Notes: a model not told the origin generated them from the sequence alone. Positions 31,543-40,390 are shown, counted from the stretch's first letter. The stretch: 64,000 bases of DNA from Kribbella sp. VKM Ac-2569 (GCF_004216905.1 NZ_SGXJ01000001.1:1240001-1304000); one strand, 5' to 3'. Translations and numbers: made by a program.

Positions 31543-32823
31543 TTGACGTCCTCCCCGACCTCATGGCCAGGGATTTCTAACTACCACGCGGGCGTAGCGA
31601 GTTGGGGTTCACGCTTCGGCGAGACCCGCACTGGCGTCTCTCGGCGTGCGCTGACGGCCCGTCCAGCCGCGATGTTAACTGCCGCGTTCACGTCCGCGTT
31701 CACCTGGTGGCCGCAGGCCACGCATCGGAAGATCGCTTGACTCTCGCGGTTTCCCGGTGCGCAGTGCCCACAGGCGGCGCAGGTTTGCGACGTGTACGCA
31801 GGATTCACTTTCTGGACCCGCCCCAGCGCTTTGTGCTCCAGGCGCCGGACGAGCATTCCCCAGCCATTGACCAGGATGCCGCGGTTCAGCCCGGCCTTGG
31901 CACGGCGCCGGTTCGGCAGGTAGGAACCTGGTTGTTCGGGGCTGGGTTTGGGCTTCGGTCGCCGGGTCATCTGTGCGATCCGAAGATCCTCCACGCGGAT
32001 GACGTCGAAGCGCCGTGCGAGGTCGGTGCTGGTCTTCTCCGTCCAATCCTTGCGGCGGTCGCCGGCACGGGCATACAGCTTCGCGATTGCTGCCTTCACC
32101 CGCCGACGGCGTTTGGAGCCAGGACTGCAGCGGGCAAGGCGGCGTTGCAGGTGCTTGAGCCGCGCCTGCTCGCTCTCAGACGGGCCAGGGCACTTGAGCA
32201 GCTCGCCCGTGGACAGTGCCGCCGAGACGGTGACACCGCGATCCACTCCGACTACGGCGCCGGTGCCGGGTCCCGGGATCGGGTCCGGGATAGCCGCAAA
32301 CGCAATGTGCCAGCGGCCCGTCCGGTCACGCTTGATCCGGTAGGACTTCGCTTCAGGTACGGCTCGGGAGAGCCGGAACCGCACCCAGCCAACTTTGGGC
32401 ACGTTCGCCGCGGCCCACTTCCGATTCAACTTGACCACTTTGGAGGCCTCGGGGCCAACGATGCGGAATCCCTCGTGGATCTCGACTTTCCGCCAAGTTG
32501 GTCGCTGGTGAGTGCCGCGATAGAAGTTCTTGACGGCCTGGTTGAAGTCCCGTAGTGCTTGCTGCTGAATGGTTTGCACCCCGAGGCGCAACCAGCTGAA
32601 CGCGGCCCGTGCCTCGGTCAACTGCCGACATTGCTTGACATAGCCCGGCGTTGGGCCCTTGTCGCGGGTCCACATCGACCATTGCTCGACCGCCAGGTTC
32701 CAGACGTACCGAGCATGCTTGCACTGCTCAAGCAGCGCAGCCCGCTGCGCGGGAGTCGGATACATTCGGAAGCGGGACATGCCCGTATCCCATCAGCCAG
32801 GACCGACAGTCCTGATGTTCGAG
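31543..32823 (-). mobile_element. IS200/IS605-type element with TnpB only
   Basis: Beyond the tnpB stop the reverse strand reads GAAATCCC ... GGGGAGGACGTCAA, the typical right end of actinobacterial IS605-type elements and the 3' part of their omega (guide) RNA. I place the right boundary near 31543. On the other side, CAGGAC-cgaca-GTCCTG (32798-32814) within ATCAG/CTGAT is a terminal hairpin, so the left end lies close to 32820. No TnpA transposase is present. The exact ends are inferred. Confidence 0.75.
31581..32780 (-). CDS. tnpB: TnpB RNA-guided nuclease (IS605 family)
   Basis: A 399-residue TnpB of full length. RuvC residues are visible as GVDRGV, RVEDLRI and NADVNAAVN. The zinc ribbon is CAAC ... 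CVAC in TSQTCAACGHCAPGN and RCVACGHQ. TnpB cleaves DNA matching a guide transcribed from the element's right end, favouring retention of the element. All catalytic positions appear intact. The guide would be copied from bases just beyond 31543, the nei2 start region. Confidence 0.93.
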   Translation of the reverse strand: MSRFRMYPTPAQRAALLEQCKHARYVWNLAVEQWSMWTRDKGPTPGYVKQCRQLTEARAAFSWLRLGVQTIQQQALRDFNQAVKNFYRGTHQRPTWRKVEIHEGFRIVGPEASKVVKLNRKWAAANVPKVGWVRFRLSRAVPEAKSYRIKRDRTGRWHIAFAAIPDPIPGPGTGAVVGVDRGVTVSAALSTGELLKCPGPSESEQARLKHLQRRLARCSPGSKRRRRVKAAIAKLYARAGDRRKDWTEKTSTDLARRFDVIRVEDLRIAQMTRRPKPKPSPEQPGSYLPNRRRAKAGLNRGILVNGWGMLVRRLEHKALGRVQKVNPAYTSQTCAACGHCAPGNRESQAIFRCVACGHQVNADVNAAVNIAAGRAVSARRETPVRVSPKREPQLATPAW

Positions 32824-32835
32824 AGGAGGCAGCCA

Positions 32836-33009
32836 GTGACAGACGGAGCAAAAGGTCGGCCGCCTACTCCGGCCGTGGTCGGTACTGGGCGGAGTATGCG
32901 GGCCCGGGACGTGTCACGACCACGTCAGCCCGTCGTACGCCGTCCTGTGCTGCCGAAGACCGACGAGGACGATCAGGGCAGTGGCGGGAGCTTGCCGGTC
33001 GACTCGTAG
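32836..33009 (+). CDS. Possible small arginine-rich protein
   Basis: A 57-codon frame begins VTDGAKGRPPTPAVV at GTG 32836 with a strong GAGGAGG six bases before it, and ends KTDEDDQGSGGSLPVDS. It overlaps the convergent rpiB end by 37 bp. GC-rich third positions fit a gene, but the frame is short and I know no family. It flanks the left end of the TnpB element. Confidence 0.35.
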   Translation: MTDGAKGRPPTPAVVGTGRSMRARDVSRPRQPVVRRPVLPKTDEDDQGSGGSLPVDS

Positions 33010-33440
33010 CCGGACAGCATCTCGATCCGGCGGGTGTGCCGCTCCTCGCCGGAGTAGTCGGTCGCCAGGAACGTCTCGACGAACCCGGTGGCCTCCTCCT
33101 CGGAGTGCATCCGGGCGCCGACGCTGATCACGTTGGCGTTGTTGTGCTCGCGGCCGAGCCGTGCGGTGTCGGTGCTCCAGGCCAGCACGGCCCGGACCCC
33201 CTTCACCTTGTTCGCGGCGATCTGCTCGCCGTTGCCCGAGCCACCGACCACGACGCCCAGACTGCCCGGCTCGTCGACCACCGCCAGCCCGGTGCGCAGG
33301 CAGTACGGCGGGTAGTCGTCGACGGCGTCGTACACCGCAGGACCGTGGTCCACGACGTCGTGCCCGGCAGCGGTCAGGTGCTGCACCAGGTGGTTCTTCA
33401 GTTCGAAGCCGGCATGGTCGGAGCCGATGTGCACTCGCAT
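32973..33440 (-). CDS. rpiB: Ribose-5-phosphate isomerase B
   Basis: A 155-residue RpiB/LacAB enzyme of the pentose phosphate pathway, interconverting ribose 5-phosphate and ribulose 5-phosphate. Start ATG 33440 gives MRVHIGSDHAGFELK. The active-site loop is GVVVGGSGNGEQIAANK; the glycine and serine there replace the cysteine of the E. coli enzyme, as in mycobacterial RpiB. It lies in the conserved nei-rpiB-DsbA-pepN neighbourhood. Confidence 0.94.
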   Translation of the reverse strand: MRVHIGSDHAGFELKNHLVQHLTAAGHDVVDHGPAVYDAVDDYPPYCLRTGLAVVDEPGSLGVVVGGSGNGEQIAANKVKGVRAVLAWSTDTARLGREHNNANVISVGARMHSEEEATGFVETFLATDYSGEERHTRRIEMLSGYESTGKLPPLP

Positions 33441-33450
33441 GGCCCGCAAT

Positions 33451-34206
33451 CTACTTGTCAGCCATCTGCACGCGTACGCCGCCCGGCACAGTCAGGGCCG
33501 CGGTCAGCTGCGTCACAGCGGCATAGGCCTGCTCGTACGGCGTACCGCTCGGGTGCAGCGTGAACACCGCGACAATGGTCCGGTCATCCGCTCCGACCGT
33601 CCCCGTCGTATGCAGAGCGTCGTTGACCAGGTCCACCACGGACCGCGGCTTCGCCTTGTCGGACCGGTACCCGCTGGACCCGTGGAACCCGGACCAGCCC
33701 TGTTTGATGCTGTAGCCCGTCTCGAAGACCGATGCGATCCCGAAGTACTGGTCGAAGCCGTCCGTGCCGTGGCGGGTCGCCTGGTGCAGCTGTCCCATCA
33801 CGTACTCACGCACGGGCAGCGGAGCGTCCTCCAGCAGGTAGCGGTAGATCCGCACGGTGTCGGCGGCCGTGATCGCGACGTACCCCCAGAAGCCCGGGTG
33901 ACTGGCCGGCGGGCCGGCTGTGTGCGTCAGACCGAGCCGCTTGACCATGCGATCGACAATGGCGGCACCGCCGAGCTGCTCCCAGTAGTAGCTAGCCGCG
34001 TCGTCGTCACTGCTCCGCAGCATGACGTCGAGCCGCTCCCGGTCGGCAGGCGGTACGTCGTACTCCGGACCGCGGTCCCAGAAGAAGTCCAGCACGATCA
34101 GCAGCTTCACCACCGACGCCGACCGGAACTGCCGGTCGGCGTCCTGCTGGTGGACGAACTGCCCTGCTTCGCGGTCGAACACGGCGATGCCGGCGGTCAA
34201 GGTCAT
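33451..34206 (-). CDS. Class A beta-lactamase-related serine hydrolase
   Basis: About 251 residues. The SxxK motif is SASVVK near residue 30 and an SDN-like motif appears as SSDDDAASYY. A C-terminal KTG equivalent is not clear. No signal peptide is seen with ATG 34206; longer starts at 34218 or 34254 add a few polar residues only, so it seems cytoplasmic. It is inserted between rpiB and the DsbA-like gene relative to the mycobacterial order. Esterase or peptidase activity is as likely as lactamase activity. Confidence 0.75.
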   Translation of the reverse strand: MTLTAGIAVFDREAGQFVHQQDADRQFRSASVVKLLIVLDFFWDRGPEYDVPPADRERLDVMLRSSDDDAASYYWEQLGGAAIVDRMVKRLGLTHTAGPPASHPGFWGYVAITAADTVRIYRYLLEDAPLPVREYVMGQLHQATRHGTDGFDQYFGIASVFETGYSIKQGWSGFHGSSGYRSDKAKPRSVVDLVNDALHTTGTVGADDRTIVAVFTLHPSGTPYEQAYAAVTQLTAALTVPGGVRVQMADK

Positions 34207-34287
34207 CTGAAACCTACTCACAACTGGACGGATTCCTGAGTGAGCAACTTTCACCGGCCGGGCGGTTCCAGTTCAACCCCTGAACCG

Positions 34288-34896
34288 TCAGTCGAAGATC
34301 GGGCCGCGGTCCCGGGTGCGCTTGATCTCGAAGAAGCCCTCGGTGCCGGCCACCAGGCGGACGCCGTCCCAGAGCTTGCCGGCCGCCTCGCCCTTGGGCG
34401 CCGGCGTCACCACCGGACCGAAGAACGCGGTGCCTTCCACCGAGATCACCGGCGTACCGACCTCCATGCCGACCTGGTCCATGCCGGCGTGGTGCGACTT
34501 CTTGAGCGCGTCGTCGTACCGGTCGGTGTCCGCGGCCTCGACCAGCGACGCCGGCAGACCGACCTCCTCGAGCGCCTCGGTCAGTACGGCGTCGTCCTTG
34601 CCGCCGCGGCCCTCGTTGTGGATCCGGCGGCCCAGAGCGGTGTAGAGCGGCAGCAGCACCTCGTTGCCGTGCGCCTGCTCGGCGGCGATCAGCACTCGGG
34701 TACGACCGATCAAGCGCTCCCAGTTGGCGTCGTGCTCCATACGCTCGTCGTTCAGGACGGCGAGGCTCATCACGTGCCAGGTCGTCTTCACGTCCCGGAC
34801 CTGCTCGACCTCGAGCATCCAGCGGGACGTCATCCAGGCCCAGGGGCAGGCCGGGTCGAACCAGAAATCTGCAGAGGCAGTCATATTCACCATCAT
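34288..34896 (-). CDS. DsbA-like protein, Rv2466c homologue with monothiol CPWA
   Basis: About 200 residues with a thioredoxin fold and an inserted helical domain. ADFWFDPACPWAWMTSRW, HVMSLAVLN and KSHHAGMDQVG align closely with mycobacterial Rv2466c, a mycothiol-dependent oxidoreductase that activates nitro compounds. As I recall, Rv2466c has CPWC; here the second cysteine is alanine, leaving a single-thiol site. No signal peptide is seen. Start is one of 34896, 34893 or 34884. It is divergent from pepN. Confidence 0.9.
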   Translation of the reverse strand: MMVNMTASADFWFDPACPWAWMTSRWMLEVEQVRDVKTTWHVMSLAVLNDERMEHDANWERLIGRTRVLIAAEQAHGNEVLLPLYTALGRRIHNEGRGGKDDAVLTEALEEVGLPASLVEAADTDRYDDALKKSHHAGMDQVGMEVGTPVISVEGTAFFGPVVTPAPKGEAAGKLWDGVRLVAGTEGFFEIKRTRDRGPIFD

Positions 34897-34995
34897 ACAA
34901 AGTTGAAGGAATGGTTATACCGACTCGGTATCCAATACCCAATGTCGGGGGGAAACCCGCATCCAAGCCGTCAGCCAGGTGCATAGGATGCCGAC

Positions 34996-37569
34996 ATGCC
35001 TGGAACCAACCTGACGCGCGACGAAGCGCGTTCCCGTGCGGGCGTGGTCAGTGACGTGAGCTACGCCATCGAGCTCGATCTGGCCAACGCCCCGAGTGGC
35101 GCCCCGACGTACCCGTCGGTGACCACCATCACGTTCGCGGCCACCGCCGGCGCGAGCACGTTCGCCGACCTGATCGCGGACAAGGTCCGCGAGGTGACGC
35201 TGAACGGCGTCACCCTCGATCCGGACGTGGTGTACGACGGCGCCCGCATCCAGCTCGACGGACTGGCCGAGCGCAACGAGCTCACCGTGGTGGCGGACTG
35301 CCTGTACTCACGGACCGGTGAAGGGCTGCACCGCTCGGTCGACCCGGCCGACAAGGAGACCTACCTCTACACCCAGTTCGAGGTGCCGGACGCCCGCCGG
35401 GTGTTCGCCACCTTCGAGCAGCCCGACCTCAAGGCCCCGTTCACCTTCACCGTTTCCGCACCGGCCCGCTGGGTCGTCATCTCGAACGCCCCGACGCCCG
35501 AGCCCACGCCGTACCAGGGCGAGAACGGCGAGGAGCTGGCCCGCTGGGAGTTCCCGCCGACCGAGCGGATCTCGACGTACATCACCGCGGTCGTCGCGGG
35601 TCCGTACCACGTGGTGACGGACGTGTACGAGGGTCCGCACGGGACGTACCCGTTGTCGCTGCTGTGCCGTCCGTCGCTCAAGGAGGCGCTGGACGTCGAG
35701 GACCTGTTCGAGGTCACCAAGCAGGGCTTCGCGCTGTTCGAGGAGGCGTTCGGTACGCCGTACCCGTTCCACAAGTACGACCAGGCCTTCGTGCCGGAGT
35801 ACAACATGGGCGCGATGGAGAACGCGGGCTGCGTGACGCTGCGCGACGAGTACCTGTTCCGCAGCCGTACGACGCACGCGGAGCTGGAGGCGCGCGCCAA
35901 CACCGTGCTGCACGAGCTGGCGCACATGTGGTTCGGCGACCTGGTGACGATGACCTGGTGGGACGACCTGTGGCTGAACGAGTCGTTCGCCGAGTGGGCC
36001 AGCCACTGGGCCCAGGTGGTCGCGACGTCGAAGTACTCCGACGCGTGGACGACGTTCTGCAACGCCCGTAAGAACTGGGCGTACCGGCAGGACCAGCTGC
36101 CGTCGACACACCCGATCGCGGCCGACATGATCGACTTCCACGCGGTCGAGGTGAACTTCGACGGCATCACTTACGCCAAGGGCGCGTCGACGCTGCGCCA
36201 GCTCGTCGCGTTCGTCGGTGAGGACACCTTCGTCACCGCGCTGAAGGAGTACTTCCACGACCACGCGTTCGGCAACACCGAGCTGACCGATCTGCTGAAG
36301 CCTCTCGAGAAGGCGTCCGGCCGCGACCTCGACGACTGGACCGAGCGGTGGCTGCGGACCGCGGGCGTGAACACGCTGCGCGCCGACTTCGCCGTCGACT
36401 CCGCCGGCGCCTTCACCTTCTTCGCGATCGAGCAGACCGCGACCGAGAAGTTCCCGGTCCTGCGGCCGCACCGGCTCGCCGTCGGCCTGTACCGGCGTAC
36501 CGACGAGGGTCTGGTCCGGACCGAACGGTTCGAGGTGGACATCGACGGGCCGCGGACCGAGCTCCCCGAGCTCACCGGAGCGACGCAGCCGGACCTGGTG
36601 CTGCTGAACGACGACGACCTCACCTACGCCAAGATCCGGCTGGACGAGCGGTCGCGGGCCACGCTGGTGGAGTCGATCGACCAGCTCACCGAGTCGTTGC
36701 CGCGGGCGCTCGCCTGGGGCTCGACCTGGGACATGACCCGGGACGCCGAGATGCCGGCCAGCCAGTACGTCGGCATCGTGCTGCGCGGCATCCGGGCCGA
36801 GACCGATCTGACCGGCGTCCGCTCCCTGCTCAACCAGGCGAGCAGCGCCATCAACCAGTACGCCGCCCCGCAGAACCGGCCCGCCCTGCGCGCGCAGTTC
36901 GAGGAGGAGCTGGCTGGTCTCGTGGCCGGCTCCGAGCCGGGCAGCGACCACCAGCTCGCCTTCGTCCGGGCCTACAGCTCGGCGGTGTTCTCGAACGCCG
37001 GCGGCGACCGGCTCGCCGGATGGCTGGAGGGTCGCGACCTGCCGGAAGGCCTGGTCGTCGACACCGACCTGCGCTGGACGCTGATCGTGGCAATGTCCCG
37101 GCTCGGCCGCATCGGTGCGGACGAGATCGACGACGAGCTCACCCGCGACACCACGATCACCGGTCAGGAGCGGGCCGCGCAGGCCCGTGCCGCCCGGCCG
37201 ACCGTGGAGGCGAAGGAAGAGGCCTGGCGGATCGCCGTCGAGTCCGAGGACACTCCGAACGAGACCCAGTTCCGGACCATCCTCGGCTTCCAGCAGCCGG
37301 GCCAGGAGGACCTGCTGCGGCCGTACGTCGACAAGTACCTGAACGCGGCCAAGGACGTGTACACCCGGCTGGGCTCGTCGATGGGCGAGAACGTGCTGGT
37401 GTACCTGTCGCCGCGGCACCTGGCCGACCAGGCGGCGCTGGACGCGCTCACCGGCTGGCTGGCCGCGGAGTCGTCGTCCGTCGACGCTCCGACGCTCCGG
37501 TACGTCACCGAGGCCCAGGCGGACCTGACCCGCGCGATCGCCGCGCAGGCGCAGGACGACGTCGCCTGA
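34996..37569 (+). CDS. pepN: Aminopeptidase N
   Basis: An 857-residue M1 zinc aminopeptidase, full length. The exopeptidase motif GAMENAG and the zinc site HELAHMWFGD with the third ligand in NESFAEW are intact, and a C-terminal ERAP1-like helical domain is complete. It removes N-terminal residues from peptides in the cytosol. Start ATG 34996 gives MPGTNLTRDEA. A perfect hairpin terminator follows 11 bp after the stop. Confidence 0.96.
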   Translation: MPGTNLTRDEARSRAGVVSDVSYAIELDLANAPSGAPTYPSVTTITFAATAGASTFADLIADKVREVTLNGVTLDPDVVYDGARIQLDGLAERNELTVVADCLYSRTGEGLHRSVDPADKETYLYTQFEVPDARRVFATFEQPDLKAPFTFTVSAPARWVVISNAPTPEPTPYQGENGEELARWEFPPTERISTYITAVVAGPYHVVTDVYEGPHGTYPLSLLCRPSLKEALDVEDLFEVTKQGFALFEEAFGTPYPFHKYDQAFVPEYNMGAMENAGCVTLRDEYLFRSRTTHAELEARANTVLHELAHMWFGDLVTMTWWDDLWLNESFAEWASHWAQVVATSKYSDAWTTFCNARKNWAYRQDQLPSTHPIAADMIDFHAVEVNFDGITYAKGASTLRQLVAFVGEDTFVTALKEYFHDHAFGNTELTDLLKPLEKASGRDLDDWTERWLRTAGVNTLRADFAVDSAGAFTFFAIEQTATEKFPVLRPHRLAVGLYRRTDEGLVRTERFEVDIDGPRTELPELTGATQPDLVLLNDDDLTYAKIRLDERSRATLVESIDQLTESLPRALAWGSTWDMTRDAEMPASQYVGIVLRGIRAETDLTGVRSLLNQASSAINQYAAPQNRPALRAQFEEELAGLVAGSEPGSDHQLAFVRAYSSAVFSNAGGDRLAGWLEGRDLPEGLVVDTDLRWTLIVAMSRLGRIGADEIDDELTRDTTITGQERAAQARAARPTVEAKEEAWRIAVESEDTPNETQFRTILGFQQPGQEDLLRPYVDKYLNAAKDVYTRLGSSMGENVLVYLSPRHLADQAALDALTGWLAAESSSVDAPTLRYVTEAQADLTRAIAAQAQDDVA

Positions 37570-37580
37570 TCGATGTTTCT

Positions 37581-37614
37581 GACAGGGCCGGTCTCATGCG
37601 AGACCGGCCCTGTC
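37581..37614 (+). terminator. 15-bp perfect hairpin after pepN
   Basis: GACAGGGCCGGTCTC (37581-37595) pairs fully with GAGACCGGCCCTGTC (37600-37614) around the loop ATGC. It is a very stable intrinsic terminator without a strong U tract. Confidence 0.88.
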
Positions 37615-37648
37615 GCGTTGAACCTCGCAGTGCGGTAAGACTGGACCG

Positions 37649-38179
37649 GTGCCCGCCTCTGACCCCGCCCTGGCCGGTGCGGCAGCTGTTGCGCTGACCG
37701 GACTCGCAGACGCGTACCGACCCCGCCCCATCACCCCACTGATGCCCTGGCGGTACGCCAACCGCCTGGTGAAGCCGTACGTCGTCACGGCACGCGGACG
37801 GCAGTGGGACGACCAGATGGTCGACCACGCCCGCAGCACCGCCACGCGGCAGCTCGAGTTCGACGACGCGATGGGGTCCGTCGGACTCGGTGTCGTCGTA
37901 CTGCACCTCGGCGACGACGGCGTCTACCTGGTGGTGCAGAGCTGGGCGAAGGACTTCCAGTCCCGCTTGAGCATCTTCAGCGGCATGGACGTCGACGACC
38001 TCCGGCCGGCTCCGATCGGCGCTGCTCCGTGCGTGTGGGAGCTGGAGGTGCTCAGCCACGAACGTACGTCGTACGTGAACCACATCCTCTCCGCCGACGT
38101 CGACGTCGACTCCTGGCTCGAAGACGCCCTGGACACCCGCCCCGAACCGCACCCCCACGGCATCCCCTCCGGCACCTAG
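37649..38179 (+). CDS. Conserved hypothetical protein
   Basis: A 176-residue cytosolic protein starting at GTG 37649. Features are PLMPWRYANRLVKPYVV near residue 30 and a regular alternating C-terminal half (GSVGLGVVVLHLGDDGVYLVVQSW). No domain is recognised. It stands alone between the pepN terminator and a 207-bp intergenic region. Confidence 0.75.
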   Translation: MPASDPALAGAAAVALTGLADAYRPRPITPLMPWRYANRLVKPYVVTARGRQWDDQMVDHARSTATRQLEFDDAMGSVGLGVVVLHLGDDGVYLVVQSWAKDFQSRLSIFSGMDVDDLRPAPIGAAPCVWELEVLSHERTSYVNHILSADVDVDSWLEDALDTRPEPHPHGIPSGT

Positions 38180-38386
38180 GAACATCGCGATTTCGTACCC
38201 GCCCGACTGCGTTCGGTGAGGGTCAAACGATTGTTGGTCAGCGGATCGTGAGGTGGCGTGTGCGGTGCGCGATTCCCTTGTGGAGAAAGAGATTCTCGCC
38301 ACGTGAGAGACGCTCACTTACTCAGTGGTTCGGTTTAAGCTGCACCGGATACCCATCTAAGGGTTGTCTGGGGAGGGGCCCAAGCC

Positions 38387-39073
38387 GTGACACGCGTCGA
38401 CCACCGGAAGCCGCCCGCGCGGGCTGCCCGGAGACAGCACAGGTCCGCGGACAGGCATAGTGCGCCCAGCGCGCGCCCGCGGAAGGCACAGCGTTCGCAC
38501 AGTGCCATCGGAGCGGCGATCGTGGCCAGCCTGGCGATGGTCGCGGTGTTCGCGTTCATCCTCACCCGGGGTACGGCGTCGGACACGCCGGCCGACGGGC
38601 TGCGCATGGGTTCGGGCACCGACAACGGTGCGGCTGCACCGGCCGAGCCGACCGCCAGCGCCACGGGGAGCGCCACGAAGGCGGACCGGAAACCACCAGT
38701 GTCTGCTGCGGCACCGAACCCGTCGGCGAAGGCTCAGACGACCACACCGCCGGCCGTGAACACCGGACCGACCTCACCGAGGTTCAAGCAGGGCCAGTGG
38801 ATCGCGATGATGGACAAGTACCCGGCCGACGCGGGTCAGATGGCCAAGGACACCGCAACCAGGATCACGCGGGCCGGCATCCCGGCGAAGGCCATGCTGG
38901 TCGACGGCCAGTACCCGGGCATCACGAACAGCTCGCTGGCACCGGTCACCGGCACCTGGGTGGTGTACCTCGGCCCGGGCACGTCCTCGGAGCAGATCCT
39001 CAACCTGTGCCTGGACCCGCGCACGCAGGCGGCGTACCAGAGCGCCTGCCCGACCTACGAACCAGCAGGCTGA
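38387..39073 (+). CDS. Membrane-anchored protein with C-terminal SPOR-like domain
   Basis: A 228-residue protein. A basic arginine-rich N-terminus precedes one membrane helix (AIVASLAMVAVFAFILT), an alanine/threonine/proline linker and a domain from FKQGQWIAMMDKYPAD to SACPTYEPAG. The order of its strands and helices (WIAMMDKY, AGIPAKAMLVDGQ, GTWVVYLGP) is reminiscent of a SPOR peptidoglycan-binding fold, but this is weak. Start GTG 38387. The end overlaps the convergent acetyltransferase by 19 bp. Confidence 0.7.
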   Translation: MTRVDHRKPPARAARRQHRSADRHSAPSARPRKAQRSHSAIGAAIVASLAMVAVFAFILTRGTASDTPADGLRMGSGTDNGAAAPAEPTASATGSATKADRKPPVSAAAPNPSAKAQTTTPPAVNTGPTSPRFKQGQWIAMMDKYPADAGQMAKDTATRITRAGIPAKAMLVDGQYPGITNSSLAPVTGTWVVYLGPGTSSEQILNLCLDPRTQAAYQSACPTYEPAG

Positions 39074-39645
39074 GGTCCTAGGTCAGGTGCTGTGTCCGTC
39101 GCGAGCCGGGCGTGCAGGTGCGAGTCGTGACGCTGCCCCGTCACCTCGACGTAGTAGTCACGCATCACGCCTTCGAGCTGGAAACCGGCGCGTAGTGCGA
39201 CGTGGCATGACCCCTCGTTGACCAGTGAGTGGTCGAGCGAGATGCGGTGCAGCCGTAGGCCGCTCGTGAAGCCCCACCGCGCGGCTGCGTCGAGCGCGCG
39301 AGCGCCCAGCCGGCGGCCACGGGCCACCGGACTCACCCAGTACGCCGCGACGGCCTGGTCGGGGACGCGGTGGACGTCCCGGAGTGCCACGTTGCCGATC
39401 ACCTGATCGGTCTCCGCGTCGGCGATCGCGAAGACCGCGTTGCCGCGCGCCCAGCCGTCGATGCGCGGCTCCAGCCAGCGGCGGGCACGCTTGTCGGCGG
39501 GTGAGCTGATCACCGCCGTACCCGCGGTCCAGCGCAGGATGCCTGGATCCTGCAGGGCCAGCGCCACCGCGGGCTCGTCGGACGCCACGAACGGGCGGAG
39601 CACTACGTCGCCCAGGTCGATGCGATGCGGCTCCAGGGCGGCCAC
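39055..39645 (-). CDS. GNAT acetyltransferase (RimJ/RimL type)
   Basis: A 196-residue acetyl-CoA-dependent N-acetyltransferase. The acetyl-CoA loop is RGRRLGARAL and the C-terminal part (HRISLDHSLVNEGSCHVALRAGF) has the RimJ/RimL pattern. Start GTG 39645. It follows the DUF5130 gene by one base, so the two are co-transcribed. The target is unknown. Confidence 0.88.
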   Translation of the reverse strand: MAALEPHRIDLGDVVLRPFVASDEPAVALALQDPGILRWTAGTAVISSPADKRARRWLEPRIDGWARGNAVFAIADAETDQVIGNVALRDVHRVPDQAVAAYWVSPVARGRRLGARALDAAARWGFTSGLRLHRISLDHSLVNEGSCHVALRAGFQLEGVMRDYYVEVTGQRHDSHLHARLATDTAPDLGPQPAGS

Positions 39646-39646
39646 G

Positions 39647-40048
39647 TCAGAGCTTGTGCGCCTCGTCGTTGGCGTGCAGCATCGGCGGCTGATGCGCGTG
39701 CGTACCCAGCTGCTGTACGCCGGTCACCAGGCCGCCGGTCAGGTCACCCGTGGCGAACGACGTCTGCATCGTCAGCGCGGCCAGACCCGCGGACGAGTCC
39801 GACAGCTGCCGCTTGGCCAGCTCGCCGATGACGATCTCGAGACGCCGGCCGGCCGGGTCGACGTACACCAGGACCGTGCGGTCCGGGTCGTCCAGCTCGT
39901 TCAGCAGCTCGATGGCGAACGGACGGGTCTCCGAGTCCGCGCCGCCGACGTACACCGAGAAGTGCAAGCCGGAGGTCTCCTCGGCGTACCGGACCGCTTT
40001 CTCGATGTCGTAGAGCTGGTCCGGGGTGAATGCGTCACCAGCTGGCAC
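39647..40048 (-). CDS. DUF5130/TPM-like protein
   Basis: A 133-residue cytosolic protein with IEKAVRYAEETSGLHFSVYVG and RTVLVYVDPAGRRLEIVIG, the TPM-phosphatase-like pattern of DUF5130. Start GTG 40048 lies inside the end of the upstream small membrane-protein gene (14-bp overlap). The function is unknown. Confidence 0.85.
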   Translation of the reverse strand: MPAGDAFTPDQLYDIEKAVRYAEETSGLHFSVYVGGADSETRPFAIELLNELDDPDRTVLVYVDPAGRRLEIVIGELAKRQLSDSSAGLAALTMQTSFATGDLTGGLVTGVQQLGTHAHQPPMLHANDEAHKL

Positions 40049-40325
40049 TTGCGCCTCCGAGCGTGCGGGCGACGCCGGTGGCGGCAGTCGCGGTGGAACC
40101 GGGCGCGCTGGTCAGCTCAGGCAGCTCGGGCAGGTTGGCCGGGTCCGGCTTGGTCGCCGTCGGTCCGTTGATCCAGACCGGTGGGGCCCACCACGACAGG
40201 CCCGGGCGGTACCGCGGCCCGTTCGCGATCGACGACGCGAACACCAGCAGCGCCAGCACGGCGATGACCAGCACAGGAATCCCGACGAACACCAGCAACG
40301 AGTGCCCGGACAATTCGACAATCAC
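40035..40325 (-). CDS. Small membrane protein upstream of DUF5130
   Basis: A 96-residue protein with one long N-terminal helix (LLVFVGIPVLVIAVLALLVFAS) and a proline-rich tail containing SWWAPPVWINGP. Gene fusion-like overlap with the DUF5130 gene indicates translational coupling. Orthologues sit in this position in other actinobacteria to my recollection, but I know no function. Confidence 0.78.
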   Translation of the reverse strand: MIVELSGHSLLVFVGIPVLVIAVLALLVFASSIANGPRYRPGLSWWAPPVWINGPTATKPDPANLPELPELTSAPGSTATAATGVARTLGGASASW

Positions 40326-40348
40326 GGCCTGAAGCCTAGTACGCGCCG

Positions 40349-40376
40349 TACGGGAGGAGCCGACGCCCCTCCCGTA
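40349..40376 (-). terminator. Hairpin terminator of the M15-like gene
   Basis: TACGGGAGG (40349-40357) pairs with CCTCCCGTA (40368-40376) 15 bp after the stop of the reverse-strand secreted protein gene. It separates that gene from the small membrane protein operon. Confidence 0.75.
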
Positions 40377-40390
40377 TGACCCTCAACAGC

